Below, in pieces: positions 8,531 to 19,223 of a DNA stretch of 64,000 bases (position 1 is the first letter of the stretch; every line of letters begins with the position of its first letter). The DNA lies in NCBI RefSeq assembly GCF_003731635.1, contig NZ_RCUA01000078.1, forward strand, positions 2,062 to 66,061, read 5' to 3'. The notes beneath the pieces were generated by a model. It saw nothing but the letters and a program-made list of their open reading frames with translations, was not told the DNA's origin and did not search any database. This DNA comes from Marisediminitalea oceani. Its GTDB lineage: Bacteria; Pseudomonadota; Gammaproteobacteria; Enterobacterales; Alteromonadaceae. Made by a program: the position numbers and the translations under genes.

Positions 8531-10060
8531 TTATTTAGACAGTGCTTCGTCCAGTTCAGCAATTTTAGCTTTCCAGATAGCCGGGCCAGTCTGGTGAGCG
8601 TTAGCACCAGTAGAATCTACTGCCACAGTTACCGGCATGTCTTCTACCTCAAATTCGTAGATAGCTTCCATACCAAGGTCTTCAAAGGCTACCACACGGG
8701 CTTTCTTAATCGCTTTCGATACCAGGTAAGCTGCCCCGCCCACTGCCATCAGATAAACTGACTCGTGCTTGGCAATAGACTCAACCGTTGCCGGGCCACG
8801 TTCAGCTTTACCAATCATGCCAGCGATACCGGTTTTTTCCAGCATCATGTCGGTGAATTTATCCATCCGGGTTGCCGTAGTCGGGCCTGCCGGGCCAACT
8901 ACTTCGTCACCAACCGCATCAACCGGCCCTACGTAGTAAATAAACTTACCATTAAGATCTACGCCCTCTGGTAAGCCTTCACCATTTTCCAGCATGGTCT
9001 GAATACGTTTGTGCGCGGCATCGCGACCAGTCAACATCTTGCCAGACAGCAGCACGGTCTCGCCTACTTTCCATTCTTTGATGTCTTCTTTAGTCACTTC
9101 GTCCATGTTTACGCGACGAGTGTTTTCGCTGACTTCCCAGGTAACTTCCGGCCATTCTTCCAGCTTCGGCGCTTTTAAGTCTGCCGGGCCGCTACCGTCA
9201 AGGTGGAAATGCGCATGGCGGGTTGCCGCGCAGTTCGGGATCATAGCCACCGGCTTAGACGCGGCGTGAGTAGGTACCGATTTAATTTTCACATCTACTA
9301 CGGTAGTTAAACCACCGAGGCCCTGTGCACCAATACCTAATTTGTTAACACGCTCGTAAATTTCAACACGCAGTTTTTCATCGGTGGTTTGCGGGCCGCG
9401 CTCAATCAGTTCCTGAATGTCTACCGGATCCATCAGGCTTTCTTTGGCCAGTACCGCTGCTTTTTCGGCAGTACCACCAATACCCAGACCAAGCATGCCC
9501 GGCGGACACCAGCCAGCGCCCATGGTAGGTAAGGTTTTCAGTACCCATTCAACAATGTCGTCGCTGGGGTTTAACATTACCATCTTAGATTTGTTTTCTG
9601 AGCCGCCGCCTTTGGCCGCGATCATCACTTCAATTTTATCGCCCGGCACGGTGTCGATATGCACTACCGCTGGCGTATTGTCTTTGGTGTTCTTACGGGC
9701 ACCGGCAGGATCTTCAACGATAGAAGCCCGCAGCGGGTTGTCCGGGTTCATATAAGCACGGCGGGTACCTTCATCAACCATTTGCTGAACGGTCATGTCG
9801 GTTTTATCCCAGCTTACGCCCATGCCGATTTTCACGAAACAGGTAACAATCCCTGTATCCTGACACAACGGCCGTTTACCCTCGGCTGACATACGTGAGT
9901 TAATCAGGATTTGGGCCATAGCATCTTTTGCCGCCTGGCTTTCTTCCTTGAGATAGGCCTGTTCAACAGCCTTCACATAATCAAGTGGGTGGTAATAGGA
10001 AATGAACTGCAATGCATCTTCGATGCTATCGATAAAGTCTTGTTGACGAATTACGGTCAT
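8531..10060 (-). CDS. fumA: Class I fumarate hydratase (4Fe-4S)
   Basis: A 509-residue oxygen-sensitive class I fumarase that converts fumarate and L-malate in the TCA cycle. Three cysteines for the 4Fe-4S cluster are at C66 (LCQDTG), C185 (AGWCPPGM) and C277 (PNCAATRHAHF). The C-terminal beta domain (about 340 onward) carries YVGPVDAVGDEVVGPAGPTTATRMD. Both alpha and beta parts are in one chain, as in E. coli FumA/FumB and unlike two-subunit enzymes. The ATG follows AAGAGGA. The symbol is by family; FumA and FumB types cannot be told apart here. It is a single gene with its own terminator. Confidence 0.93.
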   Translation of the reverse strand: MTVIRQQDFIDSIEDALQFISYYHPLDYVKAVEQAYLKEESQAAKDAMAQILINSRMSAEGKRPLCQDTGIVTCFVKIGMGVSWDKTDMTVQQMVDEGTRRAYMNPDNPLRASIVEDPAGARKNTKDNTPAVVHIDTVPGDKIEVMIAAKGGGSENKSKMVMLNPSDDIVEWVLKTLPTMGAGWCPPGMLGLGIGGTAEKAAVLAKESLMDPVDIQELIERGPQTTDEKLRVEIYERVNKLGIGAQGLGGLTTVVDVKIKSVPTHAASKPVAMIPNCAATRHAHFHLDGSGPADLKAPKLEEWPEVTWEVSENTRRVNMDEVTKEDIKEWKVGETVLLSGKMLTGRDAAHKRIQTMLENGEGLPEGVDLNGKFIYYVGPVDAVGDEVVGPAGPTTATRMDKFTDMMLEKTGIAGMIGKAERGPATVESIAKHESVYLMAVGGAAYLVSKAIKKARVVAFEDLGMEAIYEFEVEDMPVTVAVDSTGANAHQTGPAIWKAKIAELDEALSK

Positions 10061-10236
10061 GGCGTCCTCTTATTTTTAGGCTCACATAGTCATCTAGACG
10101 AAGAATCCGTATACTACCGCATGTCGACAACTGGCACCATTAAAACCATCTGAGACTTTGGTGGAGTGAACGTACTCTGCCGGTAGCAGCAGGCTTGCCG
10201 TTATTTTGTTAGTGATAAATACAAGAAAAGAATTGA

Positions 10237-11655
10237 ATGCCACAGTCCCGATTTTCATTTCCGACAGAGACGCTGCATATCACCCCGGTAACACTACCGG
10301 CTAACACGCCGCTACAAGCCGTTTTTCAGCAGGTTGCCGGTGACAACTGGAGTTTATTGTACGACTCCGGCACCTCTACGCAGAGCAACAGCCGCTACGA
10401 TATTGCCTTATGGTCTCCAGCCCTCACCATCACCACCAAAGCGGGCACAACTGAAGTTCGGGCGCAGGGTGATACACTTGAAACCATTGCCTGCAAAAAT
10501 GAGTCACCACTGGACACGGCAAAACGCTATTTCACGGCGTTTCAGCGTAGTATTACGCTGGATGCTAAGAGCCCGCAATATGACGAGCTTCCTTTGGTGC
10601 TCGGACTGGCAGGATTTTGCAGTTACGATCTGGGGCGCGATTACGAGAGCCTGCCAGCCCTCAACCGCGACGAATACCAATGCCCGGAAATGGCGCTGGG
10701 AATATATAACCGTGCGCTTATTCATGATGTTCAGGAAGACTGCTGGTATTTTTGTCATACCAGTGCCGTCGCCATACCCGATTTTAACCAATGGATAGCC
10801 AGCCCCTCTGCGCCTTTTACCATCAAAGGTGGCTGGCAAAGTAACATGACTCAGGCTCAGTACAGTGAAGCCTTATCAGCAGTGCATGATTACCTGGTGG
10901 CCGGTGACTGCTATCAGGTGAATTTTGCGCAACGCTTTACCACCAGTTACGAAGGTTGCCTGTGGGCAGCTTATCGCACCCTCACGCAGGCCAACAGCGT
11001 GCCTTTTTCAGCGTTTATGCGCGTTGCCGACAGCGCTTTACTGAGTTTGTCACCGGAACGTTTTATTCAGTGCCGTAACGGCGTTATTGAAACCAAGCCG
11101 ATTAAAGGTACCCGGCCCCGTTTTGATAACCCGGCCGAAGATGCCACAAGTGCCCAATCGCTGTTAAATGCCGAGAAAGACCGGGCCGAAAACCTGATGA
11201 TCGTTGATTTGCTGCGTAATGATATCAGCAAACACAGTGTGCCTGGCAGCCTGCAGGTGCCTGAGTTGTTCAAGCTTGAAAGCTACCCGGCGGTGCATCA
11301 CATGGTCACCCGGATCACCAGCAAACTGGCCCCGGGCAGCCACCCTCTGGATTTGCTTGCCGGCTGTTTCCCCGGCGGTTCCATTACCGGCGCGCCCAAA
11401 ATTCGCGCGATGGAAATTATTGAAGAGTTAGAGCCTAATCGCCGTAGCATTTATTGTGGCAGCTTTATGTATCTGGGCTTAAAGAACGATTTGGACTCAA
11501 GCATTTGTATCCGCACGTTGCTGGGTGAACAAAACCAACTGTTCTGCTGGGCCGGCGGTGGTATTGTGCTCGACTCCGATGCCGCTGAAGAATATCAGGA
11601 AACCCTGGATAAGGTCGCTCGTATCCTGCCGGTGCTGGAGGCCAGCTGTGAATAA
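10237..11655 (+). CDS. pabB: Aminodeoxychorismate synthase component I
   Basis: A 472-residue enzyme that aminates chorismate to 4-amino-4-deoxychorismate for folate synthesis, using ammonia from the PabA glutaminase. The N-terminal anthranilate synthase-like domain (about 10-150) precedes the chorismate-binding domain. PIKGTRPR carries the lysine that marks PabB (TrpE has alanine there). The C-terminal GGSITGAPKIRAMEIIEELEP and IYCGSFMYL motifs are complete. Length is close to the E. coli protein. Its stop overlaps the GTG of the Nudix gene by eight bases, as in many gammaproteobacteria, so the two form a translationally coupled pair. Confidence 0.95.
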   Translation: MPQSRFSFPTETLHITPVTLPANTPLQAVFQQVAGDNWSLLYDSGTSTQSNSRYDIALWSPALTITTKAGTTEVRAQGDTLETIACKNESPLDTAKRYFTAFQRSITLDAKSPQYDELPLVLGLAGFCSYDLGRDYESLPALNRDEYQCPEMALGIYNRALIHDVQEDCWYFCHTSAVAIPDFNQWIASPSAPFTIKGGWQSNMTQAQYSEALSAVHDYLVAGDCYQVNFAQRFTTSYEGCLWAAYRTLTQANSVPFSAFMRVADSALLSLSPERFIQCRNGVIETKPIKGTRPRFDNPAEDATSAQSLLNAEKDRAENLMIVDLLRNDISKHSVPGSLQVPELFKLESYPAVHHMVTRITSKLAPGSHPLDLLAGCFPGGSITGAPKIRAMEIIEELEPNRRSIYCGSFMYLGLKNDLDSSICIRTLLGEQNQLFCWAGGGIVLDSDAAEEYQETLDKVARILPVLEASCE

Positions 11656-12226
11656 GGCCGCTTTTCTGCACCGCTTTCATTCGTCGCCGCCACTGGCAGT
11701 GAGTGATGATTACCCACTTACTCATGCCGGGCGTGCAGCAGGCGTTCTGGTGCCGCTTATCGACCGGCCGGAAGGTCTTACGGTGCTGCTCACTCAACGA
11801 GCCTTACACCTGGCTCACCACCCCGGGCAAATTAGTTTTCCTGGTGGTAAACAGGAAGAGCAGGATAAGGATCTGATAGACACTGCTCTGCGTGAAGCCG
11901 GGGAAGAAATCGGCCTGCCCAGGCAGAATTGCCAGGTGATCGGGGTGATGCCTGAGCACCGCACCATCACCGGCTTCTGTATCACTGCGGTAGTCGCGAT
12001 TGTAAAGCCTGAATTCGATATCATTATAGATAGCAATGAGGTGAGCGACACCTTTGAGGTGCCACTGGCGTTTCTGCTGGATACCAATAATTATATCACC
12101 GAGCATTTTCATCGCGGGCCGCTCACCAACCCGGTTCACTTTATTCCCTGGCAAAATCGCATGATTTGGGGAGCTACAGCTGCCTTGTTACGAAACCTGG
12201 CGTCAATTTTTACTGACAACAATTGA
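11648..12226 (+). CDS. nudL: CoA pyrophosphatase, Nudix (NudL-type)
   Basis: A 192-residue Nudix hydrolase that splits CoA and derivatives to 4'-phosphopantetheine compounds and 3',5'-ADP; the length equals E. coli NudL. The family-specific motif LLTQRALHLAHHPGQISFPGG runs directly into the Nudix box, which ends REAGEEIGL with the metal-binding glutamates. The start is GTG at 11648, overlapping the pabB stop as GTGAATAA. Frames extending upstream into pabB do not resemble the family. It is expected to be co-transcribed with pabB. Confidence 0.92.
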   Translation: MNKAAFLHRFHSSPPLAVSDDYPLTHAGRAAGVLVPLIDRPEGLTVLLTQRALHLAHHPGQISFPGGKQEEQDKDLIDTALREAGEEIGLPRQNCQVIGVMPEHRTITGFCITAVVAIVKPEFDIIIDSNEVSDTFEVPLAFLLDTNNYITEHFHRGPLTNPVHFIPWQNRMIWGATAALLRNLASIFTDNN

Positions 12227-12353
12227 TTGCCACACAATAAGCGCGTGGCTTATCAATAGAAATTCTCATGCTACCATTAGGTTAACTGGTTTGTTCTGGT
12301 GCCCGTACACGGGCAAAATGGAATGATAATTACAATAATGGTAAACGCATCTA

Positions 12354-13724
12354 ATGATTAGTGTATTTGATATGTTCAGTGTGGGCATTGGCCCATCCAG
12401 CTCGCATACCGTTGGCCCGATGAACGCGGCCGCGGAATTTGTTGATGAACTTAAAAGCCAGCAGATCATCAATCGGGTTACCCATGTAACCACCGAGTTA
12501 TTCGGCTCACTGGGCCAGACCGGAAAAGGTCACGGCAGCGGTAAAGCGGTTATTCTGGGTTTACTCGGAGAGCGCCCTGAAACCATTGATGTAGACAGTA
12601 TTGACTCCTGGCTGGCGGATATCGACGCTAATGAAACCCTTAGTCTTGGTGGCGAAAAATCTATTCGCTTTCCTCGCACCAAAGCCATTGTGTTTCATCG
12701 GCGTAAAACCCTGCCCCGCCACGCAAACGCTATGACTTTACACGCCTTTGATGGTGAAAACCTGCTCTTGTCACAAACCTACTATTCTATTGGTGGCGGC
12801 TTTATCGTACGTGACGATCAGTGGGATGTGGCCAGGCAGGAAGCCAAACAGATCAGCAATACCGTACCCTTTAGTTTTCGTACCGCGAGTCAGTTACTGA
12901 GTCTGTGTAAAGAACAAGGGTTAAGTATCAGCGCGTTAATGCTCAAAAATGAACAGGCGCTGCATCCGGGCAAAGACATCAAGACCCGCTTACAGGACCT
13001 GTGGATGACCATGGATGCCTGTATCGAACGCGGTATCGAAAGTGAAGGTATTTTACCCGGCGGACTAAAAGTCATACGCCGCGCGCCTTCGCTTTATCAC
13101 CGGCTGATGACTGAATACAGCGGCGATCCCATGCAACCACTGGATTGGGTTAACCTGTTTGCCCTTGCAGTAAATGAAGAAAATGCCGCCGGCGGCCGGG
13201 TCGTTACCGCGCCGACCAATGGCGCCGCGGGGATCATTCCGGCAGTACTTAAATACGTCGACAAATTTGTTCGCCCGGTTGATAAAGACATTGCCAGCCG
13301 GTTTTTATTAACCGCCGGCGCAATCGGCATTTTATACAAAGAAAATGCCTCGATCTCCGGTGCTGAAGTAGGCTGTCAGGGCGAAGTTGGTGTTGCGTGC
13401 TCTATGGCTGCCGGCGCCTTAACAGAAGTACTGGGCGGTAATATTGCGGCGGTCGAATGTGCTGCTGAAATTGGTATGGAGCACAATCTTGGTCTCACCT
13501 GTGATCCGGTTGGTGGCCTGGTACAGGTGCCCTGTATCGAGCGTAATGCCATGGGCGCCATCAAAGCTATTAATGCATCCCGCCTCGCCCTGCGTGGCAC
13601 CGGCGAGCAAAAGGTGTCTCTCGATAAAGTGATTAAAACCATGCGGGATACCGGCGCCGATATGAAAACTAAATACAAAGAAACCGCCCGGGGCGGTCTG
13701 GCAGTGAATATTATTGAGTGTTAG
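12354..13724 (+). CDS. sdaA: L-serine ammonia-lyase (4Fe-4S)
   Basis: A 456-residue single-chain L-serine dehydratase that forms pyruvate and ammonia. The beta domain opens with [25 protein letters not shown]. The alpha domain has [19 protein letters not shown] and the cluster-binding cysteines in [20 protein letters not shown] and [19 protein letters not shown]. Length equals the E. coli enzymes. The 127-base upstream gap has a small GC-rich inverted repeat (GCCCGT/ACGGGC near 12300-12315) but no clear ribosome site before the ATG. The last 14 bases overlap the end of the convergent pectate lyase gene. Confidence 0.95.
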   Translation: MISVFDMFSVGIGPSSSHTVGPMNAAAEFVDELKSQQIINRVTHVTTELFGSLGQTGKGHGSGKAVILGLLGERPETIDVDSIDSWLADIDANETLSLGGEKSIRFPRTKAIVFHRRKTLPRHANAMTLHAFDGENLLLSQTYYSIGGGFIVRDDQWDVARQEAKQISNTVPFSFRTASQLLSLCKEQGLSISALMLKNEQALHPGKDIKTRLQDLWMTMDACIERGIESEGILPGGLKVIRRAPSLYHRLMTEYSGDPMQPLDWVNLFALAVNEENAAGGRVVTAPTNGAAGIIPAVLKYVDKFVRPVDKDIASRFLLTAGAIGILYKENASISGAEVGCQGEVGVACSMAAGALTEVLGGNIAAVECAAEIGMEHNLGLTCDPVGGLVQVPCIERNAMGAIKAINASRLALRGTGEQKVSLDKVIKTMRDTGADMKTKYKETARGGLAVNIIEC

Positions 13725-14895
13725 TGCCGTCGGCAGCGTGTTTTTGCTGCCAGGCCTTATATTCATCGGCTAACAGGGGCGCTGGCCAGCGCCCGTACCA
13801 GTCGTAACCGGTGCGGCGTTCCCGGGATATTTGCGCCAGTGAATCTACCCGCTGCCCTTGCCGGTTAGCCAGTAAAGGCTGTTGGGTGGTTAAATCGTAA
13901 AACCTTGCCCAGATAGGCGGACTATCTACGTTGGCAACAATCACCCTGTCCCACGTTGAAGTATGGTATTTATACCTCACCGGCTCTGCTTCAACCTGCA
14001 TCATGTCGATACCGGTTAACGCATTATTCTTAAACCACGCCATAGCACTATGAATAGCCTGACGTTTTCTGGCAGAAGGCGTTGGATCGCTCATCAGATA
14101 ACGCACCACATCCACACTTTCCCGGCTTACCAGCGAAGCTAATTCAAAAGCACGACCCTGAGCAGGTAACAAACTGTTTGCATCGTACTGCCCGGCCCAG
14201 ATAGTCAGTTCACCGTCCGTTTTTACCTGTAGGTCGAGGAGTAACGTATCGCCCCGGCCATGTGCTTCGCTCAACTGATGTACTAAATCGGCGGGTAAAA
14301 AATCAAAACGCTGACTGCCGAGTTTGATTTCCTGTAACAAACCGAGCACGCCGGCCATTACATCATCCATAATGGTGATGTGACCATAATATCGTTCGGT
14401 ACTTGGCGGCGAGTGAGTAAAGCCACCGTTGGCAAGCTGGGCTGATAAAATAAATCGCAGGCCGCGAATTACGGCTTGTTGATATTTCTCATCACCGGTT
14501 TGTTGATACGCTTCGGCCAGATAGCGGATTTGTGGGTACACATTGCGGTTATCAAAGCCGGTATCCGTGGCGGAATACAATGCAGCCTGGCGGGCGATTT
14601 CCTGCTCAGACATGATCCTTAACGGGTTAATGTTTTCCGGCCAGCCCCCGTTTGCTCGTTGATAACGCACTATATTATCAGCAATCAAACGAATTTGATG
14701 AAGCGCATAGCGCGGCTGTGGATCGCGATGATTCTGATCGTTCCAGTGCTTAATCACATCACTGAAGCCTGCCATTTCGATAGCTTGGTAATGACTTTCA
14801 GAGGTTTGACAGGCGCTGCAAGCAAACCCAATCGTCACCGCTAACGCCAGTTGTTTTATTGCCACACGCAGCTTCCCTGAACCTTTGCTATCCAA
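13711..14895 (-). CDS. PL10-family pectate lyase-like lipoprotein
   Basis: A 394-residue exported protein resembling polysaccharide lyase family 10. An N-terminal signal with cysteines after the hydrophobic core (IGFACSAC) suggests a lipoprotein. Family features in order: [26 protein letters not shown] (about 67-92), the (alpha/alpha) barrel segment with [17 protein letters not shown] near 230, and the C-terminal string WARFYDL through [13 protein letters not shown]. That last string is very typical of PL10. Family members cleave polygalacturonate by beta-elimination with calcium. No other pectin gene is nearby. The ATG is 15 bases after the cysB stop, so cysB read-through may transcribe it. 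Confidence 0.82.
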   Translation of the reverse strand: MDSKGSGKLRVAIKQLALAVTIGFACSACQTSESHYQAIEMAGFSDVIKHWNDQNHRDPQPRYALHQIRLIADNIVRYQRANGGWPENINPLRIMSEQEIARQAALYSATDTGFDNRNVYPQIRYLAEAYQQTGDEKYQQAVIRGLRFILSAQLANGGFTHSPPSTERYYGHITIMDDVMAGVLGLLQEIKLGSQRFDFLPADLVHQLSEAHGRGDTLLLDLQVKTDGELTIWAGQYDANSLLPAQGRAFELASLVSRESVDVVRYLMSDPTPSARKRQAIHSAMAWFKNNALTGIDMMQVEAEPVRYKYHTSTWDRVIVANVDSPPIWARFYDLTTQQPLLANRQGQRVDSLAQISRERRTGYDWYGRWPAPLLADEYKAWQQKHAADGTNTQ

Positions 14896-14910
14896 TTCCT
14901 GCGATCCGGA

Positions 14911-15999
<1,089 letters not shown>

Positions 16000-16061
16000 T
16001 TAGTTATTATTATGTTGGATACTAGCATAAGCAAGTCTGAGAACAATTGGAAGTAACAGAA

Positions 16062-16787
16062 ATGACAACCCGTTCTGAGGAAAACAACAACGCTGAACTC
16101 TCTACAGACTCACAGTTTGATTTTTCAACTGTACTGGCTGCAGCGGTACACGATATGAAAAACTCACTGAATCTGTTAGTGCAGTCGGTTGAACAAATCG
16201 TTTCCACACTTCCGCCAGAGCTTACCGAGACTCGCAGTCAGATTGTCGATTTACATTACGAAGCCAACCGCATGAACACCGGGCTGGTACAAATCTTATC
16301 GCTCTACCGGGCCAATCGCGAAACCCTGCCGGTGATGATTGACCAGTGTTTTATTAACGAATTACTCGAAGATATTGTGCTGTCCAATCAGCTCTATGCA
16401 TCGCAAAAAAACATTTCAATTAAAAATCAGTGCACAGAAGAGCTCGCCTGGTACCTTGATGCCGACCTTATGTACCTGTTAATTAATGATGTTTTGATCA
16501 ATGCGCTTCGATATGGTAAATCAGACATAATTATCAATGCGTATCAACAAGATGGATATTTAGTTGTTAAAGTAGAGGACGACGGTAATGGCTATCCGGA
16601 TCACATGCTGGTTACTGTTGATACCAAACCCTCAGATTTTAACGTAACTCAGGGCCGCACTGGTCTGGGCTTGTATTTTGCGCATCTGATTGCCAGAGCA
16701 CATGCAAAGGGTGAAAAGCAGGGTTTTATTACGCTGTCTAACGGCGGAACTTTGGGTGGTGGCATATTTGAAGTTAAAATCCCCTGA
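16062..16787 (+). CDS. Soluble histidine kinase, no membrane sensor
   Basis: A 241-residue histidine kinase-like protein without membrane segments. The dimerisation/phosphoacceptor part has H30 in the H-box AAAVHDMKNSLNLL. The ATPase part has the N-box NDVLINALRYG, the G1 box VEDDGNGYPD and the G2 box GRTGLGL. There is no recognisable input domain, so the signal must come through a partner or the short N-terminus. ATG 16062 has GGAAG eight bases upstream; TTG 16047 is the alternative. No response regulator is adjacent. The gene downstream starts about 58 bases later and may be in the same operon. Receiver-TPR proteins at 26.6 and 48.9 kb are possible but unproven partners. Confidence 0.82.
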   Translation: MTTRSEENNNAELSTDSQFDFSTVLAAAVHDMKNSLNLLVQSVEQIVSTLPPELTETRSQIVDLHYEANRMNTGLVQILSLYRANRETLPVMIDQCFINELLEDIVLSNQLYASQKNISIKNQCTEELAWYLDADLMYLLINDVLINALRYGKSDIIINAYQQDGYLVVKVEDDGNGYPDHMLVTVDTKPSDFNVTQGRTGLGLYFAHLIARAHAKGEKQGFITLSNGGTLGGGIFEVKIP

Positions 16788-16845
16788 GTTCGGGCCGATA
16801 AACCTATAACAACGATAAAAACAATACTAAGACGGGAAGCACTGA

Positions 16846-17607
16846 ATGACATTTATAATCATCATTGTACTGATAGTAGTGCTGGTAGTACTGGCCATTG
16901 TGGTCAATGCCTATCAACAGTACAAAGCGAAGATCGATGCCGAGCGCCGGGCCGAAGTAGCCAAGCAGCGCACGATAATCGATGAGACAGAAAATGTCCT
17001 GATGGCGACCTCGCAGATGCCTATCTCGCAGGGACTGATTAAAATATTGCTCAAACGTATTCAACGCGCCCTGCAGGTTACCCACGAGCTTAATCCTAAT
17101 TCTCCGGATATTAAACAGCACCTCGAAGACATCAGCGCCCGCATCAAATCCATTGATATTGAGCCGGATAATAATAACCAGTTTGCACTGCCTGAAACCG
17201 ACAAAATGATTATTCAGTATATTCAGGCGGTTAAAAAGCTCCGAGTAATGCTTCGCAGCGAAAGAAGTAAAGGCAAAGTTGACGGCAGTACCTATCTGGA
17301 GCAGGACAAAATACTTGAGCGGTTGCAGTTAAAAGTAAATGTTGAAACACTCATTCGCCGTGGTCGTGGCGCTCAACAAACCAATATGCTCGGTTCTGCC
17401 CGTCAGTATTACGAGAAAGCCATCGCCGCACTTGAAGCCCAGACTCAGCCGGATGAATTTGTTCAGTCCCGTCTGGAATGGCTGAACCAACAGTTAAAAG
17501 ACATTCAGGAAAATCTCAAAAACGCTAATGCCCAGGACCGCGCTAAGCGCCGCGAAGAAGAACGCGATGAACTGGACGAATTATTTGCACCCAAGAAAAA
17601 ATGGTAA
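16846..17607 (+). CDS. Membrane-anchored coiled-coil protein, unknown
   Basis: A 253-residue protein with one very hydrophobic N-terminal helix (about 2-21) and then a charged, helical cytoplasmic body. Segment 26-60 is coiled-coil-like. Residues 150-220 include LIRRGRGAQQTNMLGSARQYYEKAIAALEA, which reads like one TPR-type helix pair. The C-terminus is highly charged and ends LFAPKKKW. I know no function for it. It follows the soluble histidine kinase on the same strand, so a shared role such as membrane scaffolding is possible but only inferred. Confidence 0.65.
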   Translation: MTFIIIIVLIVVLVVLAIVVNAYQQYKAKIDAERRAEVAKQRTIIDETENVLMATSQMPISQGLIKILLKRIQRALQVTHELNPNSPDIKQHLEDISARIKSIDIEPDNNNQFALPETDKMIIQYIQAVKKLRVMLRSERSKGKVDGSTYLEQDKILERLQLKVNVETLIRRGRGAQQTNMLGSARQYYEKAIAALEAQTQPDEFVQSRLEWLNQQLKDIQENLKNANAQDRAKRREEERDELDELFAPKKKW

Positions 17608-17759
17608 CCCGCCTCTGCATTTTGCACAGGCGTATGCGGCAACTAAGTAATATCTGGTTCACTACAGATATAATTTGTTAACCCCCCTAACTTTTACATT
17701 TTCGTTACAATAATTCTGTGCTACTGTCAGTTTTCTAAACCAGTATCGCGGAGTAGTTC

Positions 17760-18719
17760 ATGGCATTTGGCCGTCGTCATTTTTTAAAGTCCAGCGCAGC
17801 ATTGGCAACCCTCGCCGGCTCACCTTTATTGTGGTCATGTTCAGAGCAGAAACCCGCAGCAGCCTGCAATAGCGCTGCAGACTATGGCGTTCAACTCTAT
17901 ATGTTCAGAGAAAACTATGCCAAAGACCCCAAAGGAACGCTGGCACAGATAGCCGCTATGGGATTTACGCAAGTCGAATCCTTTGGCCTGGGCGGCTTTA
18001 TCGGCATTCCCGGCGCGCCATTTTTTGGTCTGTCGATAGATGAAATAGCCAGTGCTCTCAAGGCAGTAAATCTTAAAACCCCTACTGCCCACGTGAGTGG
18101 AAAGCTTGATGATGCGAGTTATACCCACGAACTGGCCAGCAAACTGGGCATTGACTATTTTATAGAGCCATTGGCAGAAGAATTACTGGCTTTTAACGAC
18201 GGTAAGGTGAGTATCGCTGTGCCGGATACCGCCGATAAAGTGCTGCAGATGGCCGACAGAATTAACCTGCGTGGTAAGAAATTCCACGATCAGGGGTTTG
18301 GTTTTGCTTACCACAACCACCATATGGAATTTGCTCAGGTAGAAGGCAAAAGCATACTCGACTGGTTAATGGAAAACACCGATCCCAACTACGTCAAACT
18401 GGAGTTAGATTTGGGCTGGGTGGCCGTTGCCGATATTCCGCCTCTGGAAGCGCTACAGAAGTATGGAGACCGGGTTATAGGTTGTCATATGAAAGACCGA
18501 GACTACAGTGTGCGGGTTTCCCCGGATGAAACCGATGAGCTGATGCCAGAAGCCCTTCAGGTGAAAGCTCCGGGCCAGGGCGGAATTGACTTCACGCCAA
18601 TCCTCGCCTATCTGGATGAACACAATATCCAAAATCGTTATGTCGAGGTAGACGTAACTGCACAACCATTTGAAGATGCTAAGTTTGGCCTCGCCCATTT
18701 ACAAAAATTGTGCCGCTAA
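17760..18719 (+). CDS. Tat-exported sugar phosphate isomerase/epimerase-like TIM barrel
   Basis: A 319-residue protein of the AP endonuclease 2-like TIM-barrel superfamily (xylose isomerase-like). The N-terminus GRRHFLKSSAALATLAGSPLLWSC combines a twin-arginine motif with a possible lipobox, so it is probably a folded, exported, perhaps lipid-anchored protein. Metal-site segments are GFAYHNHHMEF (near 180), KLELDLGWV (near 215) and IGCHMKDRD (near 240). The substrate is unknown; exported members act on sugars or inositols. It stands alone, 150 bases after the coiled-coil gene. Confidence 0.82.
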   Translation: MAFGRRHFLKSSAALATLAGSPLLWSCSEQKPAAACNSAADYGVQLYMFRENYAKDPKGTLAQIAAMGFTQVESFGLGGFIGIPGAPFFGLSIDEIASALKAVNLKTPTAHVSGKLDDASYTHELASKLGIDYFIEPLAEELLAFNDGKVSIAVPDTADKVLQMADRINLRGKKFHDQGFGFAYHNHHMEFAQVEGKSILDWLMENTDPNYVKLELDLGWVAVADIPPLEALQKYGDRVIGCHMKDRDYSVRVSPDETDELMPEALQVKAPGQGGIDFTPILAYLDEHNIQNRYVEVDVTAQPFEDAKFGLAHLQKLCR

Positions 18720-18773
18720 GCAACACCAAACAGGTGAGCAATAGAGAACAGCTGGGCCGCACAGGCCCACTGA

Positions 18774-19166
18774 TTATCCTAAGGCCGCCCGCGCTATAGC
18801 TAAGTCTTCCTCGGCGCTGCCGCCGGAAATACCAATCGCGCCAATTTGATCATCACCGGCAAAGATGGGCACCCCGCCATTAAAGCCCATCAGGTTTTCA
18901 TTCGACGATTCGAATCCGGTAAGCTGTTCACTTCGGATCAATGCACCCAGCTGGCCTGATTCCAAAGGAAACAAGGCTGAAGTTCGCGCTTTTTTAATTG
19001 CGATATCCACCGAGCCCAGAAATGCGCCATCCATTCGCTCAAAAGCCACCAGGTGGGCACCGCTGTCAACAATGGCAATACACACTTTGATGCCAAGCTG
19101 TTCTGATTTACTGATGGCATCGGCAATATGGCGACGCGCAGCCGCAAGTGTCATAGATGTGGTCAT
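18774..19166 (-). CDS. GlcG/HbpS-family protein (DUF336)
   Basis: A 130-residue GlcG/HbpS protein. The family has a profilin-like octameric fold; some members bind haem or cobalamin, and others are found with glycolate or diol degradation. Typical strings are ALAAARRHIADAISKSEQLG-like at the N-terminus, VCIAIVDSGAHLVAFERMDGAFLGSVDIAIKKARTS, and near the end FAGDDQIGAIGISGGSAEEDLAIARAAL. No glycolate genes are nearby, so the role is open. It lies downstream of, and on the same strand as, the LysR gene at 19224, which could mean co-transcription. Confidence 0.85.
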   Translation of the reverse strand: MTTSMTLAAARRHIADAISKSEQLGIKVCIAIVDSGAHLVAFERMDGAFLGSVDIAIKKARTSALFPLESGQLGALIRSEQLTGFESSNENLMGFNGGVPIFAGDDQIGAIGISGGSAEEDLAIARAALG

Positions 19167-19223
19167 AAGCTTTCCGTAATCGACTTTTTGATTACCTTGC
19201 CCAATTTAACTCACTGATTCAAT

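Noticed and set aside
12300-12316. Inverted repeat GCCCGT/ACGGGC upstream of sdaA as a riboswitch
   Set aside because: A single short stem with no conserved riboswitch core; could be an operator or chance.
18753-18769. Hairpin TGGGCC/GGCCCA as a terminator of the TIM-barrel gene
   Set aside because: No T-run on either strand and only six base pairs.
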